Source: Candidatus Chlorohelix allophototropha (GTDB lineage Bacteria; Chloroflexota; Chloroflexia; Chloroheliales; Chloroheliaceae). From it: a DNA stretch of 64,000 nt. Numbering within the stretch: position 1 is the first letter of the stretch; the number at the start of each line of letters is the position of its first letter. The DNA lies in the NCBI RefSeq assembly GCF_030389965.1, contig NZ_CP128400.1, forward strand, positions 1,798,001 through 1,862,000, read 5' to 3'. Positions 52,563 through 59,828 of this stretch are shown here, in pieces. A program made the translations under genes and the position numbers. The notes beneath the pieces are model-generated. The model did not search any database. It had not been told where the DNA came from and worked only from the letters and a program-made list of their open reading frames with translations.

Positions 52563-52844
52563 ATGCCCAGCGGCATGGGTATTATCGGATTGGGGCGAAA
52601 CGGTCGCCAAACCTTGAAATTTCGAGTAGTAACTCCCCCGGATGCAGTTTTAACATTGGCTGCGTTTGGTCTGATCGACCCTTTAAAAGCCGCCTATTTC
52701 CAACTTTTTGATATTTACCAGCATTATAAATTTAATTTCCGATTTGCCAACCCGGTTGCTATACCTGTTTCCCACGATACCGATCAGGCTTTGAGTTGTG
52801 CTAATTCTCGGCTAAAGACAAAGGATAAATGTACCCTGCTATGA
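52563..52844 (+). CDS. Small protein of unknown function
   Basis: 93 residues, strong AGGAG site nine bases before the ATG. The N terminus is glycine-rich (GMGIIGLGRNGR), and the middle is mixed aromatic (LKAAYFQLFDIYQHYKFNFRF). I recognise no family. The final 16 bp overlap the first of the two tandem genes. It could be a remnant of a larger gene, but the promoter, leader and ribosome site argue that it is translated. Confidence 0.5.
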   Translation: MPSGMGIIGLGRNGRQTLKFRVVTPPDAVLTLAAFGLIDPLKAAYFQLFDIYQHYKFNFRFANPVAIPVSHDTDQALSCANSRLKTKDKCTLL

Positions 52845-53527
52845 ATAATCCTTGGACTGAATTACCTAATGATAAGCCCTACATACTAGCCAGTGACCGG
52901 GAGATGATTGAACAATTCAATAAAATTGCTCGCACCGATCATTTTATTCATCATGAAATGCTACCCGAACCATTTATGGGAAATCCGGATGCGCCGATAG
53001 TCCTGCTTAATGGTAATCCCAGTGGTCATAGCGATAATGATTTATTTTGGTATCAAAAACCAGAATTTGCTCGGCTAACAAAAGGAAATTTAGTTCACGC
53101 CCCTTCTGACCACAGCTTTTACCTATTAAATCCAAAGGCAGAGGGTTCAGGCGGTTATAGTTGGTGGATGAAAAAGTTAAAACCAGTAATTTCTTGCTCT
53201 GATCAAAAAACTGTGGCTAATAATATATTCTGCGTTGAATATTTTCCATATCACTCAATAAGAGCTGCGAATTTTCAAAAATATAAACGTATTCCTTCAC
53301 AAGAATATAGCTTTCACCTTGTCGAAAAAGCCATAAACCGAAACGCACATATAATCCTCATGCGCTGGAAAAATTCTTGGCTTGGTACATTTCCCCAGTT
53401 GAATACTTATGACAATATCTACAGGCTTAATACCAGTAGGAATGTCATAATCAGCCCCGGAAATTGTCCCGGTGGGTTTGAGAAGATTGTGGATGTGTTG
53501 AAAAATGCCAAAGCAAACGATAATTGA
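52829..53527 (+). CDS. Unknown protein, first copy of a tandem duplication
   Basis: 232 residues (or 228 from the ATG at 52841). No membrane segment. Conserved-looking pieces are VLLNGNPSGHSD, YLLNPKAEGSGGYSWW, CVEYFPYHSIRA and NVIISPGNCPGGFEK. The NGNP loop after a hydrophobic strand and the late SPGN loop recall the uracil-DNA glycosylase-like fold, but this is weak. A+T-rich compared with neighbours. About 30 residue positions separate it from the second copy, mostly in loops and the C-terminal third. Confidence 0.75.
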   Translation: MYPAMNNPWTELPNDKPYILASDREMIEQFNKIARTDHFIHHEMLPEPFMGNPDAPIVLLNGNPSGHSDNDLFWYQKPEFARLTKGNLVHAPSDHSFYLLNPKAEGSGGYSWWMKKLKPVISCSDQKTVANNIFCVEYFPYHSIRAANFQKYKRIPSQEYSFHLVEKAINRNAHIILMRWKNSWLGTFPQLNTYDNIYRLNTSRNVIISPGNCPGGFEKIVDVLKNAKANDN

Positions 53528-53561
53528 CTTATGCTTGTTCCCGGCTAAGGGCAAAGGATAA

Positions 53562-54248
53562 ATGTACTCTACTATGAATAATCCTTGGACTGAATTACCT
53601 AATGATAAGCCTTACATACTATCCGGTGACCGGGAGAGGATTGAACAATTCAATAAAATTGCTCGCACCGATCATTTTATTCACGATGAGTTATTTCCCG
53701 AACCATTTATGGGAAATCCTGATGCACCGATAGTCTTACTTAATGGCAATCCCGGTTATAGCGATATTGATTTATTTTGGTATCAAAAACCAGAATTTGC
53801 CCAGCTAACCAAAGGAAATTTAGTTCACGCCCCTTCTGACCACAGCTTTTACCTATTAAATCCAAAGGCAGCGGGTTCAGGTGGTTATAGTTGGTGGACA
53901 AAAAAGTTAAGACCTGTCATTTCTTGCTCTGATCAAAAAACTGTGGCTAATAATATATTCTGTGTTGAATATTTTCCCTATCACTCAATAAGAGCTGCAA
54001 ATTTTCAAAAATATAAACGTATTCCATCACAAGAATATAGCTTTCACTTAGTCGAAAAAGCTATAAACCGAAACGCACTTATAATCCTTATGCGCTGGGA
54101 AAAACCTTGGCTTGGAACATTTCCCAAGTTGAGCAATTTCTACAAGCTTAAAAACACTAGGAATGTCATAATCAGCCCCAGAAATTGTCCCGGTGGGTTT
54201 GAGAAAATTGTGGAAGTGTTGAAAAATGCCAAATCAAACGATAATTGA
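53562..54248 (+). CDS. Unknown protein, second copy of a tandem duplication
   Basis: 228 residues. Same layout as the copy 34 bp upstream, with one residue less at NGNPGYSD and three fewer near residues 203-206. The 35-base leader before the start codon (CGGCTAA...GGCAAAGGATAA) is duplicated too, so the unit was gene plus leader. Two in-frame start codons (53562 and 53574) occur in both copies. Both frames are intact, which argues for selection to keep them. Function unknown. Confidence 0.75.
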   Translation: MYSTMNNPWTELPNDKPYILSGDRERIEQFNKIARTDHFIHDELFPEPFMGNPDAPIVLLNGNPGYSDIDLFWYQKPEFAQLTKGNLVHAPSDHSFYLLNPKAAGSGGYSWWTKKLRPVISCSDQKTVANNIFCVEYFPYHSIRAANFQKYKRIPSQEYSFHLVEKAINRNALIILMRWEKPWLGTFPKLSNFYKLKNTRNVIISPRNCPGGFEKIVEVLKNAKSNDN

Positions 54249-54469
54249 GGCAATATTGTCACAAATCAATTTTAAAGTACAATGAAAGTCGATTATCTCA
54301 AAGTTTCAAAAGTTTTCAGCTTATAGGAACTTATTCTCAGCGCCACCCTATAAATGAAGTTTGACAAAGCTTGTAGTAATAAATACTGAGTAACGTGAAT
54401 ACTCAGGTTGTCACCCGCAGTAAATTAGTAGCTTAAAGTAATTATGTAAACAAGGATGGGTCAGTTATT

Positions 54470-55651
54470 ATGAACAAAAAAACTATCGAAGATGTAGTTG
54501 TCAGCGGGAAACGTGTACTGGTGCGCGTGGATTTCAACGTGCCGTTGGAAAATGGACAGATTACCGACGACACTCGCATTCGCTCTGCCATACCCACAAT
54601 TAATTATTTGGCGGGAAAAGGGGCGAAAGTGATTTTGATGTCGCACCTTGGCAGACCAAAAGGGGTGGATGAAAAATTGCGCCTGACCCCAATTGCCACC
54701 CACCTTGCCGAACTGCTCGGTAAGCCCGTGACCAAACTTGATGATTGTGTGGGCGCGGAAGTAGAAGCAGCGGTAAATGCCCTCAAGGATGGGGATGTAG
54801 CGTTGCTGGAGAACTTGCGCTTTCATCCAGAAGAAGAAAAGAACAACCCTGACTTTGCCAAGCAACTCGCCGCGCTAGGGGATGTGTATGTGAACGATGC
54901 TTTCGGCACTGCCCATCGCGCCCACGCCAGCACCGAAGGCGTAACCCACTACATCAGCGAGAGTGTAGCGGGCTATCTGATGCAAAAAGAACTCGAAATC
55001 ATGGGCGGCGCGCTTTCCAACCCCACGCGCCCGTTGATCGCGATTCTGGGCGGCGCGAAAGTTTCGGACAAAATCGGCGTAATTCAGAACCTGCTCACCC
55101 GCGTTAAGGTTGATACCCTGCTCATCGGTGGCGGTATGGCTAACACCTTCTTTAAAGCGAAGGGCTACGATGTAGCCGATTCGCTGGTGGAAAATGACAA
55201 AGTAGAACTGGCTAAGGAATTGCTGAATAGCCCAGAAGGTGCGCGAATCGTGCTTCCGACAGATGTGGTGGCAGCAGATCGCTTCGCACCGGATGCAAAT
55301 TACAGCATTACTACCCCCGACAAAGTAGCAGCAGGCACCCGTATTCTCGATATTGGGCCCGCCGCCGTAGCAGATTACAAAGCGCGTCTGAAAGATGCCA
55401 AAACAATAATCTGGAACGGGCCTATGGGCGTATTCGAGTTTGAAGCTTTTGCCAAAGGCACGACCGCAGTAGCGCAAGCCTTGGCAGAAGTGGATGGCAC
55501 GACCATCATCGGTGGCGGTGAGAGCGTGGCAGCAGTTGAGCAAAGCGGTTTGGCAGACAAAATGACTCATATCAGCACCGGCGGCGGCGCAAGCCTTGAA
55601 TTTCTTGAGGGGCGAATTTTACCCGGTGTAGAGGCTCTCAACGATAAATAG
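54470..55651 (+). CDS. pgk: Phosphoglycerate kinase
   Basis: Glycolytic enzyme forming ATP and 3-phosphoglycerate, 393 residues. N-terminal signature [11 protein letters not shown] with Asp21 and Asn23, Arg36 in the substrate basic patch, [17 protein letters not shown] and the C-terminal [13 protein letters not shown] are all present. A perfect TTGACA lies at 54361-54366 without a good -10. It is followed by tpiA after 86 bp; gap and the enolase gene are absent. Confidence 0.95.
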   Translation: MNKKTIEDVVVSGKRVLVRVDFNVPLENGQITDDTRIRSAIPTINYLAGKGAKVILMSHLGRPKGVDEKLRLTPIATHLAELLGKPVTKLDDCVGAEVEAAVNALKDGDVALLENLRFHPEEEKNNPDFAKQLAALGDVYVNDAFGTAHRAHASTEGVTHYISESVAGYLMQKELEIMGGALSNPTRPLIAILGGAKVSDKIGVIQNLLTRVKVDTLLIGGGMANTFFKAKGYDVADSLVENDKVELAKELLNSPEGARIVLPTDVVAADRFAPDANYSITTPDKVAAGTRILDIGPAAVADYKARLKDAKTIIWNGPMGVFEFEAFAKGTTAVAQALAEVDGTTIIGGGESVAAVEQSGLADKMTHISTGGGASLEFLEGRILPGVEALNDK

Positions 55652-55660
55652 TACGTCTTG

Positions 55661-55690
55661 CCCCTTTTCCTTTTGGGGGAAAGGGGTTAT
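55661..55690 (+). terminator. Possible attenuating hairpin between pgk and tpiA
   Basis: CCCCTTTTCC / GGGGAAAGGGG stem of about 10 bp with a 6-base loop, followed only by TTATTCTA. The short T-run suggests partial readthrough into tpiA rather than full termination. Confidence 0.4.
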
Positions 55691-55737
55691 TCTAGCATAA
55701 AGCATAGGGTTTATACCCTGCCTATGGAGGAAATATT

Positions 55738-56538
55738 TTGCAGATTAACAGGTCCAGTACCAGCAAACGCACTCCTATAATCGCCGGTAACTGGAAAATG
55801 AATAAAACTGTTGACGAAGCACTTGATTTAGTAGAAGATATGATGGATGACCTCGACTCGTTTGAAGGAGTTGAGGTGGTACTTTGCCCGCCTTTTCTGG
55901 CGCTCTTTGCCGTTCAGACAGAGTTGCTGGAAGATACAGAAATAAAATTGGGCGCGCAGAATATGTACTGGGAAGAGGAAGGCGCATTTACCGGCGAGGT
56001 TTCTCCGCTCATGCTCCGCGAGTTTTGCGATTACGTTATAATCGGGCATAGCGAAAGGCGTACCCTATTTGGGGAAACCGATGCCGATGTAAATCGTAAG
56101 GTCAAAGCCGCCTTTAAGCATGACATCACCCCGATTATTGCGGTAGGCGAAAATCTGGCGCAAAATGAAGCCGGGCAAGCTCAAGAAGTGGTAGAGCGGC
56201 AAGTGCGCGGCGCGTTTGAGGGCATTAGTCGCCAAGACGCAAGCACCGCAGTTATTGCCTATGAACCTATTTGGGCAATCGGAACAGGTAAAGCGGCTAA
56301 CGGCGAATACGCCAATACCATATCCGCGCATATCCGCAAGATACTAACCGAGCTTTACGATGCAGAATTGGCAAATGTGGTACGTATCCAGTATGGCGGT
56401 AGCGTAAACGCGAAGAATATCGCCGAGTATTTAAGCCAGCCTGAAGTTGATGGGGCGTTGGTGGGTGGCGCAAGCCTGAAGGCTAACGATTTCGTACAGA
56501 TTGTGGCAACTACCCTTGAGGTGACTGCCCGCAAATAA
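55738..56538 (+). CDS. tpiA: Triosephosphate isomerase
   Basis: Interconverts dihydroxyacetone phosphate and glyceraldehyde-3-phosphate, 266 residues. Catalytic Lys20 (AGNWKMNK), His104 (IIGHSERR) and Glu176 (YEPIWAIGTGK) are intact, and the phosphate-gripping GGSV is present. The start is TTG at 55738, supported by GGAGG seven bases before it and the lack of an in-frame ATG ahead of the Lys20 motif. The N terminus is about 10 residues longer than usual. MITE copy E begins 10 bp after the stop. Confidence 0.94.
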   Translation: MQINRSSTSKRTPIIAGNWKMNKTVDEALDLVEDMMDDLDSFEGVEVVLCPPFLALFAVQTELLEDTEIKLGAQNMYWEEEGAFTGEVSPLMLREFCDYVIIGHSERRTLFGETDADVNRKVKAAFKHDITPIIAVGENLAQNEAGQAQEVVERQVRGAFEGISRQDASTAVIAYEPIWAIGTGKAANGEYANTISAHIRKILTELYDAELANVVRIQYGGSVNAKNIAEYLSQPEVDGALVGGASLKANDFVQIVATTLEVTARK

Positions 56539-56548
56539 GGGATTGTGC

Positions 56549-56722
56549 GTAACTATTCACCCCCTAACCCCCTCAAGGGGGAAGGGAGAGAAGGAGGAGT
56601 TATAGGGGACACCCCTATGACCCCGGCGGGGAATTTCCCGTGCCTGCCTGTGCCCTGAAAGGGTATGAACCCGTAGGGTTACACCCCTTTTCATTAATTC
56701 GTCTCAAGGGCTGAGTAGTTGC
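56549..56722 (-). mobile_element. MITE copy E (174 bp) with perfect 8-bp target duplication
   Basis: Left end GTAACTATTCA (56549-56559), right end TGAGTAGTTGC (56712-56722), two mismatches from the consensus. Exact direct repeats GATTGTGC flank it (56541-56548 and 56723-56730). The duplication starts 2 bp after the tpiA stop. The middle carries the copy B variant block (GGCGGGGAATTTCCCGTGCC, then CCCGTAGGGTTACACCCC). Confidence 0.88.
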
Positions 56723-56795
56723 GATTGTGCAGCTTTTGACGGGGCAGGGGTTTCCACCCTGCGCCCGTTGTATTTTATTACAGCGAAGCAACAAG

Positions 56796-57749
56796 ATGTT
56801 TTGCATTTATTGCGGATTTAAAAATAAAGCCGAAGCAACAGATTGTGCCAATTGCGGAAAGCCACTCCTGACTCATAACGCAACTTCTGGAACACTCCAG
56901 AGTTTAGCGCGTCTGCTAGAAGAGCAAGATGAGCTTCAAGTTAGCCTACCGCCAAGTATTTTTGACGAGAATTACAAACCCTCGCCCAATAACCCTGATG
57001 ATTTGTGGACAATACCCAGACCGCCCTTTCCTGAAATGGCTTCAATCCCTGAAGCAAGTAATCCACAACAGATAGATGTTCCACCGTCTTTCCAGTCTTT
57101 AAGATTGCCCCGCCAGCCTGTAAATATGGATTCGCTTGCCAGTTCTACGGTTACCAGTAGTTATGGCATCACCGAACCGCGCCCCAGCAACGTCCACTAT
57201 GAGGGCAATTTTACCTGCCCAAATTGTCGCCAAATCAAGCCGCTGGCAACCTCGGTAACCATTAAAGGATTCTTGGGTTCAAGCAAAAAAATTTGCTACG
57301 AGTGTGCCAGCACCATTTCGCTACAACAAATTTACTCTGCCCCCGGTACTCTCTCCCATGCGGCAATGGGCTTTCTGGTAGGAGTAATTTTCGGCGCTTT
57401 ATGCGCGGTGCTTTTTGGAATAGCCTCCCTAATTACACGGCAAGTTCTAATGGTAAGCTTTGCAATGGTGGGCTTTTTAGTGGGCGTTAGCGCCCGTTCC
57501 GGCAGTGAGAATCGTGAAGGTATTTTGGTGATGTTGGCAGCAATGCTGGCTACATTGGTAACTTTTGGTTTTTGCCTTTACACCTCTATTATCGGTATCA
57601 ACAACCTAAAATTCGTAAGTTGGGTAGAATTTCAGGATATGCTGGCAAAGCAGCAGATTCTACATTACTGGGACTGGATTAGTCTTGGAGTAGCGCTGGT
57701 AATTGCTTTTCTAATACCACTCAAACCCGGCATTCGCGATATAGAATAG
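56796..57749 (+). CDS. Zinc-ribbon membrane protein, function unknown
   Basis: 317 residues from the ATG at 56796, which puts the first zinc ribbon at the N terminus (MFCIYCGFKNKAEATDCANCG). An upstream start at 56727 would add residues partly encoded by the MITE flank and is unlikely. A Pro-rich spacer is followed by a second ribbon (CPNCRQIKPL ... CYEC) and about four helices in the C-terminal third. It is bracketed by MITE copies E and F. Confidence 0.7.
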   Translation: MFCIYCGFKNKAEATDCANCGKPLLTHNATSGTLQSLARLLEEQDELQVSLPPSIFDENYKPSPNNPDDLWTIPRPPFPEMASIPEASNPQQIDVPPSFQSLRLPRQPVNMDSLASSTVTSSYGITEPRPSNVHYEGNFTCPNCRQIKPLATSVTIKGFLGSSKKICYECASTISLQQIYSAPGTLSHAAMGFLVGVIFGALCAVLFGIASLITRQVLMVSFAMVGFLVGVSARSGSENREGILVMLAAMLATLVTFGFCLYTSIIGINNLKFVSWVEFQDMLAKQQILHYWDWISLGVALVIAFLIPLKPGIRDIE

Positions 57750-57762
57750 TTACTAAAAATCG

Positions 57763-57875
57763 TACCTATTCAGCTAGGAAAAATAGACCTAGAAACTCCG
57801 AGCGGGGTTCTCAGGGGTGTCCCCTTTACTTCCTCCTCTCTTTCCCCCTTGAGGGGGTAGGAGGTGAATAGTTAC
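57763..57875 (+). mobile_element. MITE copy F (113 bp)
   Basis: Left end GTACCTATTCA (57763-57773, one mismatch), right end TGAATAGTTAC (57865-57875). Flanks TAAAAATC (57755-57762) and TAAAAAAC (57876-57883) match at 7 of 8. It is the shortest copy and lacks the middle CAGGGGTGCAACCCCTG block. The flank starts 5 bp after the upstream stop. Confidence 0.85.
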
Positions 57876-57909
57876 TAAAAAACCCTAGTTTATTAATGAG
57901 GATAAATAT

Positions 57910-58347
57910 ATGAGCGAAAAGCAGGAAAGTCTAAAAGCCGCCGCAGGGTTTTATTGCCTTGAAGATATAAAATCTGTCGAACTGGCACAAGGCATTAAAA
58001 TGCAGCTTTTCTCCGGTGAAAACGTGATGATGAGCTTTGTCACCCTCGAACCCGGTGCGTTGGTGCCACTCCACAGCCATCCTCACGAGCAGATGGGTAC
58101 GGTGCTGGAAGGCGAGTTTATTTTCTATATCGGTGGACTGGCTGAGGAAAATGGTAAGCGCGTAACCAAAGGTGATATATACCTTGCGCCCGGCGGAGTT
58201 TTACATGCCGCCCGGAGTATCGGCGATAAACCTTGTCTTACCCTCGATATTTTCGGTCCGATTAGAGAAGATTACATTGCCATGTTCAAGACTACACATG
58301 GACATGAGGTAAGCGGCTTACAAGTTAGTGAGCAGGAGCAAAAGTAA
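57910..58347 (+). CDS. Cupin-domain protein
   Basis: 145 residues, one conserved cupin barrel. Motif 1 PLHSHPHEQMGTVLEGE gives the three metal ligands His-His-Gln/Glu, and motif 2 is APGGVLHAAR with a further His. Likely a small metal-dependent sugar or aromatic-acid enzyme, or a binding protein. A GAGG site precedes the ATG. The stop directly abuts the start of the DapA-like lyase, so they are probably translated together and may act on one substrate. Confidence 0.85.
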   Translation: MSEKQESLKAAAGFYCLEDIKSVELAQGIKMQLFSGENVMMSFVTLEPGALVPLHSHPHEQMGTVLEGEFIFYIGGLAEENGKRVTKGDIYLAPGGVLHAARSIGDKPCLTLDIFGPIREDYIAMFKTTHGHEVSGLQVSEQEQK

Positions 58348-59259
58348 ATGACCGTAAAGAATATCACTCCGGCGAGTCTAGCAGGGGTAATGCCGCCCTT
58401 ACCTACCCCTTTCGATGCACAGGGTGAAGTGGCATTAGGAAAGCTGCGTGAAAATCTCGATAGCCTGAACCGCTTTGGGCTGACCGGATTTGTGATTCTG
58501 GGCAGCAACGGCGAATATGTATATTTAGAAGAATCTGAAAAGCTGGCAGCAATTGCCGCCGCGCGTGAATCTATACCCTCGGATAAGCTGTTGGTAGCCG
58601 GAACAGGCACGGAATCCACCCGCGCTACTATTCGCCTAACCCGCGCGGCGGCGGAAAACGGGGCTGATGTAGCAATAGTAATTACGCCCGGTTACTATAA
58701 AAATGCTATGACCGGAGAGGCGATGGTGGCGCATTTTACTGCCCTCGCCGAAGCTTCAACCATCCCGATAGTGCTTTATAATATGCCCGCTTACGCCGGA
58801 ATCGACATGAGCGTAGATACCATACTCAAGCTTGCGGCGCATCCCAATATTATCGGGTTGAAGGAAAGCTCAGGGAATCTGGTTAAAATCGGCGAGTTGG
58901 TGCAAGGCGTAGCGGTGCGCAAGCTAGATTTTGCGATATTGGCAGGCTCTGCTTCGTTCCTGTTGCCCACGCTGGCGGTAGGCGGAATGGGAGGTGTAGC
59001 GGCGCTGGCAAATATTGCGCCCCAACAATGCCTCGATATTTATAATTACTTTCGGAGTGGGCATTTGGAAGAAGCGCAGCAAGTGCAATTGCAGGTACTC
59101 GCTGCCAACGCCGCAGTCACAACCCGTTTCGGGGTCGCGGGCTTGAAATACGCGATGGATAAGCTCGGCATGTATGGTGGCGCAGTACGTCCTCCACTAT
59201 TACCGCTAAACGCCGCCGCCGCAAGTGAAATTGATGGAACTATTGAATCAATGAAGTAG
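58348..59259 (+). CDS. DapA-family lyase (HOGA-like)
   Basis: Class I aldolase of the dihydrodipicolinate synthase family, 303 residues. Schiff-base Lys172 (GLKESSGN) and Tyr144 (VLYNMP) are present. The pyruvate-binding loop is GSNGEY in place of the GTTGE of true DapA, which points to 4-hydroxy-2-oxoglutarate aldolase or another pyruvate aldolase. Transcribed with the cupin gene. Confidence 0.87.
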   Translation: MTVKNITPASLAGVMPPLPTPFDAQGEVALGKLRENLDSLNRFGLTGFVILGSNGEYVYLEESEKLAAIAAARESIPSDKLLVAGTGTESTRATIRLTRAAAENGADVAIVITPGYYKNAMTGEAMVAHFTALAEASTIPIVLYNMPAYAGIDMSVDTILKLAAHPNIIGLKESSGNLVKIGELVQGVAVRKLDFAILAGSASFLLPTLAVGGMGGVAALANIAPQQCLDIYNYFRSGHLEEAQQVQLQVLAANAAVTTRFGVAGLKYAMDKLGMYGGAVRPPLLPLNAAAASEIDGTIESMK

Positions 59260-59265
59260 TTTGCA

Positions 59266-59376
59266 ATGAGCGATTTAGTTAACGTGGTTGCGTGGGGGAT
59301 AGTGCTGGGCATTTTCGTTGCGGCGGGATGCACAGCCGCTCTCTGGGCAATCATTTTTATAGATAATCTTCAATAA
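59266..59376 (+). CDS. Possible 36-residue single-helix membrane protein
   Basis: ATG at 59266, six bases after the lyase stop, ending TAA at 59376. The product begins MSDLVNVVAWG, is almost entirely hydrophobic and ends FIDNLQ, a plausible single transmembrane span. There is no strong ribosome site, but translational coupling to the lyase is possible. Confidence 0.4.
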   Translation: MSDLVNVVAWGIVLGIFVAAGCTAALWAIIFIDNLQ

Positions 59377-59828
59377 AGTGTCGCGTAATATCAGGGCAAG
59401 TGCAAGGGCGGTTTTTCCATTTTCAACCTGACCTCTTCCAAGAAAATTAACCCGTAGAGGGTGTGAACCGCCCTTCCCACGATTGCCCAATCCACAAGAT
59501 TTGCGCCACCCAAGGTGAGCGCATCCCGATACGCCCTTACCTAAACCCCTTTGAGAACCGTTTTATAGGGGACGATTTCTTTCCCATTAAATTTAGCTAA
59601 TGTCTTTTTTTTAGCAGCTTTAATTTGCTATAATTACATTTATATATAGCAATACATAGCTAACTAGGGATTATATATGCAAAAATCTAACCGCTATCTA
59701 AATGTTGGAACAAGCGACCTGCAGTAGCTCAACCGTTTGGATAGCGTTTATTTTTGTTACTAAAGAATCTCTCTCCCGTAGTACAAACACAGTGGTATAA
59801 ATTAAGACAGTCGAAAGCGACAGTACCC
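59377..59828. other. Intergenic region upstream of the PAS kinase
   Basis: 452 bp without a convincing gene. It holds a 10-bp inverted repeat with a 52-base loop (AAGGGCGGTT at 59404-59413, AACCGCCCTT at 59466-59475), and an extended -10 TGCTATAAT at 59626-59634 that could drive the kinase, with a leader of about 190 bases. Confidence 0.4.

Noticed and set aside
54361-54389. A TTGACA promoter for pgk
   Set aside because: The -35 is perfect, but at 17 bp the hexamer is TACTGA, matching the consensus at only two positions, so I did not list it as a feature.
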